Assembly (NCBI GenBank): GCA_029783825.1
Contig: JAREIK010003123.1
Span: 944,052-1,008,051 of the forward strand
Direction: 5' to 3'
Source of the DNA: Sapria himalayana
Lineage: Eukaryota; Streptophyta; Magnoliopsida; Malpighiales; Rafflesiaceae
DNA length: 64,000 nt
Shown here piece by piece: positions 40,161 to 50,884 of the stretch; position 1 is the first letter of the stretch; the number at the start of each line of letters is the position of its first letter. The position numbers were made by a program, and so were the translations under genes. Below the pieces are notes generated by a model. That model saw nothing but the letters and a program-made list of their open reading frames with translations, was not told the DNA's origin and made no database searches.

Positions 40161-40329
40161 ACCAAAAGAAGTGATATCATGTCATTTGGATGTCTAAACA
40201 ATGTTCTTCCAATGTCAAGACATGATTTGCATTGTCATGACTGCTCATGGTGTTGTGGCATGATTTATATTGTCAAGACTATCCCCTATAAAGTATTTGA
40301 GTATCAATTACATACCTCTTCTATACTAA

Positions 40330-40480
40330 AAAATTATATGAGTATCTCATGGTCCATTTAGAACTATAACTATTATACTCTTTGAATTTAGTGACATCTA
40401 ATTCATCATCTTTTATAATTAGAATATCATCTATATACACAATAAATAAAATCATCTTATTATCAAGATTTCTACAAAAA
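40330..40480 (-). mobile_element. Second minus-strand copia RT fragment
   Basis: The minus strand reads LFIVYIDDILIIKDDELDV, the catalytic YxDD block of copia reverse transcriptase. It lies upstream of the integrase piece of copia-2 in minus orientation, out of the expected order, so it is a separate copy or a rearranged part. The segment 40160-40330 is probably the same fragment. Confidence 0.6.
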
Positions 40481-42096
40481 AAAAAAATGATAACATATAA
40501 CTATAAGTCAAACAACATGACTATTTATAAAAATTTCAAAAGCCTGACTCTTGATGACAGCTTCAAATCATATAATATCATCTATAATTTTCTTCAAGAG
40601 AATGAAGATTCAGAAATAAATTCATGTTCCACATGCAGCTCCTATATCACAAATAAGAAATAAATATTTTCACTGCAAACAATCAAGACATTAAAAGAAA
40701 TAATATTTTATTTATCTTAGCAAAACAAACAAACAAGATAAATTTTATTTACTAGTAGTTGAAATATGCATAGTGATGTTATCTATCAGAACCTGATATG
40801 TAAATACAAGAGTCACTAATCATATTTGAATTCTATACAAAGATTTCTGAAAACTAAACAACTTAATGATGATGAAATTTATCCTTGCTTGAGTAATGCT
40901 ACAAAAGTTGCAACTATAGAAATAGGAGAATATCATCTCAATTTTAGAAAAGAGATATTTTTTATTAAAGAATTATCTTTATGCATCTTCCATTAAAATA
41001 AATGTAATTTTTATTTCTTGTTTGATAAAGGAAAGATATTCAATTTTGTTTAATAATGCTGATATTGTCTAACTAAATAAAAAAATTATCTATTCTGACA
41101 CATTAATAGATAATTTTTATGTCATCAATATTGGCTTTCAATCAATATAACAAAATGAATTGAATAACATCAATATTTAACCATGTAAGAGAAACTCATT
41201 TTCTCATATGAATCTTGCATATCTTTGACACATATGTCTAGATCATATAAATAAACTGAATAAATCTCAATACTAGTTAAGAATAAAATCCTACATAGAA
41301 GGAAAAATAATTAGTCGACCTTTTAAGGCTAAAAATTACAAGGATGGAAAATAATTAGAATTGATTCATTCTAATTTGTATGGACTCATAACTATTCACG
41401 TTAGATGTGTCATTGAGCATTTCATCACCTTTAATAATAATTATTCAAAATACAAATATATTGATTTAATACATCGTAATTCCAAAACCTTTGAGAAATT
41501 CAAAAAGTATAAGACAAAAATAAAAAAATATTTTAATAAATATTTAAAGTCATTATAATCTAATCATGATTGCATGTACTTCATAGAAGAGTTTAAAGAT
41601 TATTTATCTGAACAAGAAATTACATCTCAATTTCCTGTGTCCAATATACTAGAATGGTGTAATAAAAAAAGAAACAAAACTCTTATGAACATGTAAGATC
41701 AATGATGTGTTATTCTAATTTATCAAATATGCATTAGAAATAATGGTATACATTCTGAACTTGGTATCAACTAGTTCAAAATCTGTTACTCCAACTGAAT
41801 TATGGATAAGAAACAAACCTAGTATAAAATATATTCGACTTTGGGGTAGCCAACACATATGCTAAAAAAGAAATAAAAAAAAATTAGAATCGAGAATAAT
41901 AATATATTTCTTTGTAAGATATCATTAAGAAACCAAAAATAATTTATTCTATAGTCTAAATTATCAAAATGTCATAATTAGCATTAATACATAATTCTTG
42001 AAAGAGAACTATGTAATGAATCACAAATTCAAAAATAAAATTATTATAAAAAAAATAAAAAGAGATAAACTAGAAGAAACTTTTAATACCTATAGT
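40481..42096 (+). mobile_element. Ty1/copia element (copia-3), left part: protease/integrase region
   Basis: The + strand gives a gag-pre-integrase/protease-like segment (40860-41070, VGDYHL-like block IGEYHLNFRKEIFF), then the integrase core: frame 41361-41558 (IHSNLYGLITIHVR, NNYSKYKYIDLI) and the following 41560-41860 (TPTELW- and IRLWG-like blocks). Stops and frameshifts occur. The element is cut at 42096 by hAT copy A and resumes at 45643 with one copy of the 8-bp target duplication. Confidence 0.75.
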
Positions 42097-42246
42097 TAGA
42101 GGTGTCAAACGGGCCGGGCCGGCCCGGCCCAGCACGAGGCACGGCACGGTTCGGCCGTGCTTGGGCCGGCCCGGCACGTTCAAAAACTGTGCCCGGGCCC
42201 GTGCCGTGCCCGGGCGAAGCAAGGCACGAGCCGTGCCGTGCCGTGG

Positions 42247-42264
42247 CGTGAGTCGCGACTCACG
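42247..42264. repeat. 18-bp perfect palindrome in hAT A subterminal region
   Basis: CGTGAGTCGCGACTCACG equals its own reverse complement. It is followed by related CGAGTCGTGACTCG. This may be a dimeric protein-binding site or mere repeat structure. Confidence 0.8.
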
Positions 42265-42313
42265 AGTCGTGACTCGGTCACTCGACCCATCCGGGCCCCG
42301 GGCCCCCCCTGTA

Positions 42314-42359
42314 AAAAGACCGCGGGTCGGGTCCAAACCGACCCGACCCGCGGTCTTTT
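42314..42359. repeat. Perfect 20-bp stem, 6-base loop hairpin in hAT A
   Basis: AAAAGACCGCGGGTCGGGTC is followed after a 6-base loop by its exact reverse complement. A second stem of about 11 bp (GGGGCAGAATC with its complement) follows near 42457-42490. Both lie between the left terminus and the transposase start, where promoter or transposase-binding signals would be expected. Confidence 0.85.
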
Positions 42360-42850
42360 CTGCCGAAAACCGAGAAATTCAAAATTTCTAACGGAAAAAA
42401 AAAAATTTCAAACTTTGAGCGATTTTCAGCCCTTGAATTCGACTCCAACGGCTAGGGGGCAGAATCCGACGGTCCTCGTGATTCTGCCCCTTAAATATAA
42501 TAAAAAAATACAAAAAAATATTAAAAAAATAATTTTTTTTAAAAAAAAAACTTTATTTAGCCTATAAAATCTACCCCCCTCCCTATACAATTTATGTTTT
42601 TCAAAAACATAAATCCTCTCAATATTTTCTCTCTCTCACATAAACCGTGCTTCTCTCTCTCGGCCCTCGTGATTTTGATTTCGGCTTGGATTTTCGTGAA
42701 ACTCAACTTGAATTTTGAACATCAAAGCTTCCTGCGGTTCATCTTACACGTGAGTGACCTCATTGCTTTTACCGGGTAATATAATTTACTTTTTTTTTAT
42801 TTTCTCTCTCTAAAGCTTCTCTCTCTAGAAAAACGTACGAAAAATAAAAA

Positions 42851-44974
42851 ATGACAAATTCACCTAACACATATTTAAATTTGGAAAATAAAAATGCTAG
42901 TGTTACACAAACGTCTGTGGCTCCTGAAACTTTGGTTTCTCCTGTCATCTCAGCCCAAAGTTCTAAAAAACAAAAAACTAGGAGGACTTCTGTAGTTTGG
43001 ACACATTTTAAAATCATAACACAATTAGATGTTAGGGGTGAGGAACATGAAATGGCACAGTGCAAATATTGTATGCGACTTTTAACATGCAAGAGTACAT
43101 GTGGGACTGGGCACCTAAAGAGGCATGCTGAAATATGCTCCAAAAAACATGGACCGTTAGATCCTAGGCAAACCCAACTTGGCACTACATTTTTTGAGAC
43201 TGGATCGAGTTCAATCTCAAAGTTTACTCCCTTCGTATACTCCAGCGAGTTGGGTAGGGACGGCATGGCCAGGCTCATCACATTGATGGGTCTTCCGATC
43301 AGATTTTCGGAAGATTCGAGGGTAGTCCGCATCATGCAGACTTATTTTCAGTCATCCTATCGTAGGATTCCTAGGTCCACATCTAGGAGTGACATACTAA
43401 AGATATATAAGTTAGAAAAACAAAAAATAATTAAGAAATTTTTGGCATTTAGTGGAGTGGTGTCCGTGACGTCCGATATATGGACATGTCACGATGATTC
43501 TTCTTATGCATGTATCACGAGTCATTATGTCGATTCAAACTGGACAATAAATAAAAAAATATTAGGATTCACTGAGATTCTTCATCCTCATGATGGCCCG
43601 GCCATTTTTGAGTGTATGATGAAAATATTTAGGGAATATAAAATTCAAAAGAAAATTTTTAGTGTCACTTTCGATAATGCTGCGAATAATGGAGTAGCGA
43701 TCAATATGTTTGTTAGGAATATTAGAGACGCACCTTTAGGAGAGATATTTCATGTCAGATGCATGTGTCATGTTATTAACCTGATAGTTCAAGCGGGTAT
43801 GAAGGTGTGTTCCCCCGCGTTGGAAAATATACGCAATGCACTCAAGTATATTCGCACTCCTCGCAGACTACAAGAGTTTGGTAATCTTTGTTTGTCTGCG
43901 AATCTTAAGAAGAAGAAATTCCAATCTGATGTGAGACATCGTTAGAATTACACGTACCTGATGTTGGAATCATGTGTTGGATACGAACACGTGATATCCG
44001 ACTACGTCAATAGTAAGAGTGGCGAACTTATTGTTGACGACACTGACTGAGATTCAGGAATTTCATTTATGAAATTCCTGAAGATATTTTATGACACGAC
44101 GAACATGTGTTCGTCGGTTTATACGCCCACCACTTGCATTGCACTCCGTTGCATATGCAACATTAGTAGCATGTTTAGGATGTATCGAGCGGACCCGACG
44201 CTCAGCCATATGGTTGCAGAGATGGAGACCAAGTACCTGAGGTACTGGTCCACCATTCCATCTCTTTATTGCCTCGCAGCATGCATGGACCCTAGGGCTA
44301 AGGTGGAAGGGGTTGAAAACACCCTGACTTTCATTTCCTCGTGCATGAACCTGGAAGAGCCACCTCAAGGGTTCATTTACGAGAAGTTGACAGACCTGTT
44401 CACATACTACGATACTAGGTATGGTGGTGGTGGTGTTGAGACTGTGAGTACGGACACTGATACCTTGTTCGGAGAAGACGCTTATTCCATTAACCTAGTG
44501 AGGGGGAAACGTAGGGGTGGACCTTCACATAGGAGCGAGCTGTCTCGGTACTTAGATACCGATTACTGCTCAATCCTATCACCTTCTGACAATAAGAATC
44601 TTGATTTATTACAGTGGTGAAAATCATATGAGTCCGCCTATCCCGTGCTATCTAGGATGGCACGGGATCTACTGACTCCTCCGGTGTCGAGCGTAGCATC
44701 GGAGTCTGTTTTTTCTGTTGCAGTGAACGTGATTTCGGATAGGAGATCGAGATTACGTCCAGATATGGTTGAGGCCTTGGCATGTTTGAAGGATTGGGAG
44801 GAATCGAGATTTAGCATCAGTGATCGTGCTGAAGCTGGGACTGTGACAGACACTGCAGTCGCATCCACATCCACTACGATGGCGGAGGAGCTGATTGCCG
44901 ATGATGATGACCCATATGATACTGATATTGATGTTGCGGCTGATGATTCTCATTATATGCCGCTTGACGATTGA
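42851..44974 (+). pseudogene. hAT copy A transposase, single frame with three nonsense codons
   Basis: A single reading frame of 707 codons from ATG 42851 to the natural stop at 44972-44974. Features by codon: BED zinc finger (Trp50; Cys71-x2-Cys74; His88-x3-His92), RNase H-like core with Asp209 (SVTSDIWT) and Asp275 (FSVTFDNA), conserved Cys306-His307 (CHVINLIV), and after codon 595 the hAT C-terminal dimerisation block (YPVLSRMARDLL, PVSSVASESVFS, RRSRLRPDMVEALACLKDW), ending in an acidic tail. Premature stops are TAG 43943 (codon 365), TGA 44048 (codon 400) and TGA 44618 (codon 590); no frameshift is needed. At two of the three, family comparison expects Trp, and at the third copy D has Trp. 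As it stands it cannot make full-length enzyme unless stops are read through. Confidence 0.88.
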
Positions 44975-45642
44975 TGCTCATCTGCTCTTTTTTTTCGATA
45001 TTTTTTTATTTTTTTTATTTATACGCTTTGTTTGTACTTTGTATTATACGTTGTGTTGAAGTTGAAACTTATACTTTTTTTTTCGGAGAATTGGTTTCAA
45101 AAGCATGAATGATAATTTTTATTTGCGTAGTTTAAATTTTTTTTAATTAAAATTTTTACTAACTTAATGTATTTATTTATTATTTTAAGATTTAAATTTT
45201 ATTTTAAAATTTATTAACTTTAAATCTTAATATTTAATTTATACATTATAATATTAAAATATGCTAAACTTAATTGAAAAAAAAAAAAAATTTTCTAATT
45301 TTTTTTTTCATACTTACATTTAATTTTAAATGTAATATTTTTTACAAAAAATTTTATTTTTTATTTATTACATAAACTTAAAAACAGATAAACAGAAACT
45401 TAATAAAAAAATTAAAAAAAAAAAAAATTTTTATAATCTGCCAAGTGTGAAGTGCCAAGTGCCAAGTGCCAAGCACGGGCCGTGCGCCCGTGCCCGATCT
45501 TGGCTGTTGGCTCCCGGGACCCGGACCCCGGTTGAGCCGGTCCAGGAGACCAGGTCCAAGCCAACCGTGCCCGAGCAGGCCGGGCACGGCACGGCACGGC
45601 CTTTCCGTGCCCACGGAACGTGCCGTGCCCGACTTTAAAAAA

Positions 45643-47360
45643 CCTATAGTGCAAGAGGAAACACCACTAGCATGTCTATACAATGTATTGATGTTGGGCC
45701 TTGTTGATCTATGTTATTTCCACAACTAGAGGAGAATGACAATAACAATTTATATCAATCAATGTCAACACATAATACAACTAATAAAAAGAGGGTATCT
45801 CGTCATAGTAGGAAAATGATTCATCAACCTTATCAATATATACTCTTATAAAATCTTGTGACAAAATTCCTGATGAGTTAGATACTGACTCCTATAACTA
45901 TGATGAAACACTTATAGAAAAATATAGATCATTATCAAAAAATTATGAAATTTGAGATGCATTCCATATACTAAACCAAGTCTGAGATTTTATAAAACTA
46001 CCTCAAAGGATAAAATTCATCAAGTACAAGTGAATCTATAGAAAAAAGAAAAAAACAGACAATAAAATTAAAACTTATAAGATTATGCTTATTATAAAAA
46101 TTTTAATCAGAAATACAAGATCAATTATGAGAAATCCTTTCTACCAATAATTATGCATTTTTGAATAAACATCTTGAAAAGTACATCAATATAATACAAT
46201 TAAATGATTTCATTGAAAAAGACCAAAAACACATCATACAAACTTAAGTAATTCAATTATAAACTTAAGTAAATATTTTGATCTTAGAATATTCATTATG
46301 ATCAAGCTATTATATTTTATAATTTTAATCAATATCCAAATGAGTCAAGTGTGTATAAAAAACACAATAAAAACATTATAATATTCTTAGTGTTGTACAT
46401 AGATGACAACTTGCTTATTGATAATAATATAAAAACATTATCTTCAGTCAATGTATGGTTATTCAATCAATTTGATATGAAAAACTTGAGAGAAGTTAAT
46501 CATATTCTTGAGATTAAAGTTTTGCAAAATCACAAGCAAAAAATACTACGTGTCACATACTCATTATATCAATCAAATTCTAACTTAATTTGGTATAAAA
46601 GATTTTACTTAAAAATATAAAATCACTCTATCAAAAAATTAATATCCAGAAACACATTATAAAATAGATAAAATAAAAAAAAATTATTATGCATATATAG
46701 TTGAAATCCTAATATATACGATGTTTTGCACTAGACCTAACATCTTCTTTGTTGTTGACATGATTAACAAATATCAGTAAACTCAAAGAAAAAAAATTTG
46801 ACAATGATAAAATACATAATCAAATGCCTAAAAAGAACTAAAAATTACATTTATTTTACCAAATAAACAATCTTGTACATATAGCCATATAGGTTATATA
46901 AATTTAGATTTTTAATTAGATAGAAATTCCAAATAATTCACTCTAGTTATATGTTTACCTCGAGGAATTGAACCATACGTTAAAAAAGTATTAAGTAATC
47001 TTATATTATTAATTTTATTATAGAGATCAAGTATATGATAACTTCAGAGGCAGCCAAAAAGATAGTTTAGCTCAAAAACTTCCTATTGAATCTAGGAATA
47101 ATTCCTTTGATGCAATTATCTATTATGTTTTACTATGATAATATTGGAATAGTTACTCACTCATTTGAACCTAAAACTCTTAAAAATAAATTACATTGAG
47201 CGCATATATCATCTTATTAAAGTTATTATGCAAAAAAAAATATATCATAGTGACCAAGAAAACATCAATAAACAACCTAACATATTCTTTTACTAAGAAT
47301 TTATCAACTAAAATTTTTGATAAACATATCAAATAAATGAAAGTGAGACATATATTTATT
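45643..47360 (+). mobile_element. Copia-3, right part: reverse transcriptase and RNase H
   Basis: It resumes after hAT copy A. The + strand carries RT (frame 46351-46620: FLVLYIDDNLLIDNN with the YxDD catalytic site as YIDD, and WLFNQFDMKNLREVNHILEI), then RNase H (about 46700-47330: CTRPxI-like, MITSEAAKKIV, LLNLGIIPL, FYYDNIGIVTHS). Order and strand match the integrase part at 40.5-42.1 kb, so this is one element interrupted by copy A. Stops and frameshifts mark it as inactive. Confidence 0.8.
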
Positions 47361-48887
47361 TTATCAAATTTTATTTTTTTATTTGAAATCATCATTAGCT
47401 ATATTTACATTTAGATATAATGCAAGTATACCTTTTATTCTACATAGTAAATAATCTGTTGTGAAGAATTTGACTTGCACATAGAAGATTAAAATATTAA
47501 TTCTTATAAAATATAAACTTAATTTTATAGCCTAAGTAATCCTTTGTACTCGTATACTTGTGTGTTTTGACTATGAGAAATAATCAAATTATCATTTTTT
47601 GTACTCATATACTTTTATGTCTTGACTGAGGAATGATTAAATTATAATCTTTTGTACTCGTATACTTGTGTTGTGTGTATTAAACAAGACCAACTTGGAG
47701 TAATTATTTTATACTTACACATAAAATAATGAATATCTCATGATTATTATAAATACTATTATTCTTAATCTTGAGATAATTAATAAACATATATATTTAT
47801 TAATGATTCTTATGATTCATATGAAATGAGATATATTAATAGATTAATAAAATTAATGATTTAGATAATTATATCAATTGCATGATAAATATTAATTATT
47901 AATAAAATTAATATCAAGTTAAAAGAATTGATGATACCCTTTTGAGCATAATTATAAGTTTTAAGTATGTTAAACTCTACAAATTAAATTTTAATCTGGT
48001 ATATTAAATAATTTTAGTAAAAGATCTCATAAAAATTATAAGATCTTAATTAAATAAAATTATCAATAATTTAATTTAATTAATGAAAATTTATAATCTT
48101 AACATGAAGAGATATTAAATAACAAATAGCTCAAATTATAGTTCGAATATACATATGAGAAAAAAATAATATAATTATATAATGAAATAAATTATAATTA
48201 ATATAACTAATATTATTTAATTTATATTGAAAACCTAAAATCTTATTTAGTTTAGAATCTCTTTCGTAACATTAATCAATATCATAAGAGATAGCTTTAG
48301 AAATGTCATAACTCACAATAAAAGATTTTATTTATTTATTTATTTATTTATATATAAAATATGGTTAAGTGATTTTTTAAATGAAATGAATAAATCAGTT
48401 TGCGTGATTTATGATAATCACATCACTTTATGTGATGTGGGGTGTAGCTGTCAAAAGGGGCAGGTCGAGATAAGAGTACCACCACTCTTCTCTTTGGTTG
48501 TTTTTGAAAGAGATACAAGAGAAGATCTTAGCTTCGCGTGATGGATCAATTTCAAAACCTACTTTTTGAAATATTGTGTTAAGGTATGTAATTGTAATGG
48601 AATGCACTCTCATAACATCGCTTGGAAATTGGTTTAATCTCGTACGCAAAATCATCATTTAATTGGGTTTAAGTTTCAACAGTAACAACCCCTTTAGTAG
48701 AAATCACCACAAGTGGCTGGTATGTGGGTGAAGGGCTTAAGGAGGTTAATGACCCACTGGCCAAGTATTAACAGTCATCAGAGATGTACCAGACACCAAC
48801 CAGTTTGGGAGCATGGAATGTCCCGTTTATGGATGATTATTTATTTGCGTACCTTATAGCAAGGAAGAGAAGTAATTATGTAGATAC
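47361..48887. other. Candidate 3' LTR region of copia-3 and intron end
   Basis: The region follows the RNase H end and may contain the copia-3 3' LTR; a stretch near 48430-48640 (AAGAGAAGATCTTAGC and onward) has the look of a copia LTR R/U5 region. No partner LTR was found left of the element. The last 220 bp before 48887 are unremarkable intron. Confidence 0.35.
47541..47690. repeat. About 54-bp tandem repeat, 2.7 copies
   Basis: Units start at 47541, 47595 and 47649, each with TTTGTACTCRTATACTTKTG followed by a TTGACT-containing AT-rich half. Copies differ at several sites. It lies in the presumed 3' LTR region of copia-3. Confidence 0.75.
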
Positions 48888-48906
48888 CTTATAGCAGTGA
48901 AGAGAA
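48851..48906 (-). repeat. ZNHIT2: Tandem duplication across the exon 2 splice donor
   Basis: ACCTTATAGCAAGGAAGAGAA (48851-48871) and the same with AGTG for AAGG (48886-48906) lie 35 bp apart. On the minus strand each gives GCTATAAG followed by GTA: the real donor GTATCT and a second candidate GTACGC. Confidence 0.85.
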
Positions 48907-49102
48907 CAATAGCGACAATTGCATCGAGGACATGTATATTGTGAAAATTGCTTCTGACATCTACAAAACGAAATGATGATATATCTACCACACAAAAGAA
49001 AACAAATAAGCCGGAGGTGACGTACACATGGCAGACAATAGGTGAGGGAAGGTTCAACGGCGAAGCCTTCTCTACGATACAAACTTCAGGCGCCACCCCC
49101 AT
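48888..49102 (-). CDS. ZNHIT2: ZNHIT2-type HIT zinc-finger protein, exons 1-2 (start codon and zinc finger)
   Basis: Exon 1 runs 49102-49026 (77 nt) and exon 2 48960-48888 (73 nt), separated by a 65-nt intron with donor GTACGT and acceptor TTTTGTAG. Translation starts MGVAPEVCIVEKASPLN and continues into the HIT finger: Cys24-x2-Cys27, Cys36-x2-Cys39 and Cys44-x3-Cys48 are here; His52 and Cys56 come from exon 3 at 9268. Exon 2 ends in phase 0 with Tyr-Lys and donor GTATCT, matching exon 3. The start at 49102 is chosen because it gives a normal-length N-terminus; the frame is open further upstream to 49246 but that part looks non-coding. A 35-bp duplication of the exon 2 end adds a second potential donor at 48852. 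The alternative, that this is a detached duplicate, is less likely because no other first exons are seen and all junctions fit. Confidence 0.87.
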
Positions 49103-49857
49103 TTCCTGCAATTGCAAGTCTGCACTCCGCAATAATTTAGCCTTCGAGCTTCGACTTTCCGTCAGGCACACGTGCAATACAGATCCGATTTTGGAATTTT
49201 TTTTAAAGTAACAAACAAAAAAAGTGTTTTTTACGGAAATAATCATTTTTTAATAAAAAATCTGGATTAAAATAATAGTTTGAAAAATATAACAAACAGG
49301 TGACAATGACATCATTATCAATTACGTCTATTGAAATAGTATTTTCTTTTCAAATGCCCGAACATTAGAAATGAAGATCGGCGAATATTAATGCAGCACG
49401 ACCAAGGATTAAAATATCAGTTTTTATGGATATATCGATACTTAAATTTTACGGATATATTGGGTATATCGAAGATATATTGGTATATATTTATATATGA
49501 ATATTAATCAATGATAGATATATCATTCTTAAAGAATATATCGATACTTAGAACATACGGATATATCGGTAGATATATCGGAAATTTTTATCATTAAGCA
49601 TGACAAAGGAAACCAGCACGTGTTTGGGCTACGTGTTGATATGACAAGCGATTAGGACTCTTTCCTTTTTCGAGTAATAATATTTTCTTTTCACATGATG
49701 TAAATTGTAAACATTGATTCTCTAGATATCCATGTTCTTTGATCTATGGTGGTTGCTCATTTTAAATATTGGGCCTAAAAAACTTCTTTTGATAATTTTA
49801 GTGTAGAACAAGGATTTCTCATATTAATTAAGTCAATACAAATTGTAAGTTGTCAAA
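49103..49857. promoter_or_regulatory. Upstream region of the ZNHIT2-type gene, shared with a divergent pseudogene
   Basis: This 755-bp gap lies between the ZNHIT2 start codon (minus strand) and the ATG-like start of the coiled-coil pseudogene (plus strand), so the promoter must sit here. No clear TATA element was fixed by eye. A 194-bp MITE occupies 49403-49596, about 300 bp upstream of the start codon. Confidence 0.5.
49403..49596. mobile_element. 194-bp MITE (second copy) upstream of ZNHIT2
   Basis: It starts CAAGGATTAAAATATC and ends AAATTTTTATCATTA, like the copy at 32812-32985, and shares GATATATCGATACTTA and related blocks. The flanks AGCACGAC (49395-49402) and AGCATGAC (49597-49604) match at 7 of 8. 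An extra 20 bp near 49455 distinguishes it from the other copy. Confidence 0.8.
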
Positions 49858-50884
49858 ATGGAGAATATGGGGGACGAGGCAGATGCAGTGTTGAGCAATG
49901 TAGAGGAAGACGACCTACTTCCAATTACAATCATTAATCAAAGCCAAGAAGATATTTTCATTAAGCTAATTCAAGAACTTCTATCAGAGCACAAACAAGA
50001 GTGAGCTGCTAGAGAAGCTATTGAGAGTTCTATGTTAGAACTTAAAGTTTCTTTTACTCGTTTAAAATCTCTTGCCTTCGAAGCAATCAAAAAGCGATAT
50101 GAAGATGTTCATGATAAAGAAAATACCATAGCAAAAAATGAGAAAGTTTCTAGGGAATTGAATGAAACAATGAAGATGAGAGATAAGATTGTAATGAGAT
50201 TGGGCAATGCAGTAAAAGAGAGGGAAGCACTGGAATCAGAAGTAGAAAATTCAAGGCACATGTTAGTCAATGGAATTGAGAAGATATCTAGGAAAGGTAA
50301 TAGTGTTGAGGATTTCAGTGCAATGGGATTGCCTTGGTCACAGAAGTAGAATGGGTTTGCTGCAATTGCTTATGATATTATAAAGAGAACCAACGAGATA
50401 ATAGATGAGCTTTTAAAGCATGCTGATCTTACTGAAAAATCTATAAATGAAGTGAGAGAACATATGGAGTAGAGGAATTATGAGATTGCTATTGAGGTTT
50501 ATTAGCTTGAAGCTACTATTAGAGCATCTCCAACAATGCTCTCTATTTTAGCTACTAAAAAATTATTAAAATATTATATCATTTATTTTAGTTATTCACT
50601 TTTTAAAGTTAACTCCAACAATGCTATCTATTTTAACTATCCACCTTAACAAACTATAACTAACTTTTAAAGTTAGTTATTTTGTAACTAATATTTAAAA
50701 TGTCATTTCATCACCAAAATGATTAAATTCAAAAGTTTAAATTTTGAAATTTTAAACATTAATTTTTACAACGGTCATATTTATATCGATCATATTTGTG
50801 TGTGTGTGTGTGTGGTATCTTTCATCTCTTATTCTCATACATCATCAATATATATATTCGCATTATATTATTTATTGTGTTAAT

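Larger units (their letters stand above)
42097..45642 (+). mobile_element. hAT copy A (3.55 kb), most intact copy, inserted in copia-3
   Basis: A direct repeat CCTATAGT (42089-42096 and 45643-45650) flanks it exactly, and copia-3 continues on either side. The left end TAGAGGTGTCAAACGGGCC is the family terminus; the right end ...GTGCCCGACTTTAAAAAA is not its inverted partner. Subterminal regions (42110-42300 and 45470-45630) are packed with GGCCCG, CACGGCACGG and GCCGTGCC motifs on both strands, likely transposase-binding arrays. It encodes one transposase frame of 707 codons with three stops. Composition is far more GC-rich than the AT-rich surroundings at both ends, as in other copies. Confidence 0.88.
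9269..48887 (-). other. ZNHIT2: Giant intron 2 of the ZNHIT2-type gene (about 39.6 kb, transposon-filled)
   Basis: The interval runs from donor GTATCT (48887-48882) to acceptor TTCTTTAG (9276-9269) on the minus strand. Both flanking exons are in phase 0, and the split falls inside the HIT zinc finger between Cys48 and His52. It holds at least five hAT transposase copies, several hAT deletion derivatives, four or more copia remnants in both orientations, a MULE-like palindrome and a MITE. Many lie in the opposite orientation to the host gene. No other host exon is recognised within it. Confidence 0.85.

Noticed and set aside
42769..43335. 188-codon minus-strand frame opposite the hAT A transposase
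   Set aside because: It is the antisense shadow of the BED and adjoining region.
45378..45729. Open frames at the right end of hAT A
   Set aside because: They read through GC-rich subterminal repeats in several frames at once.
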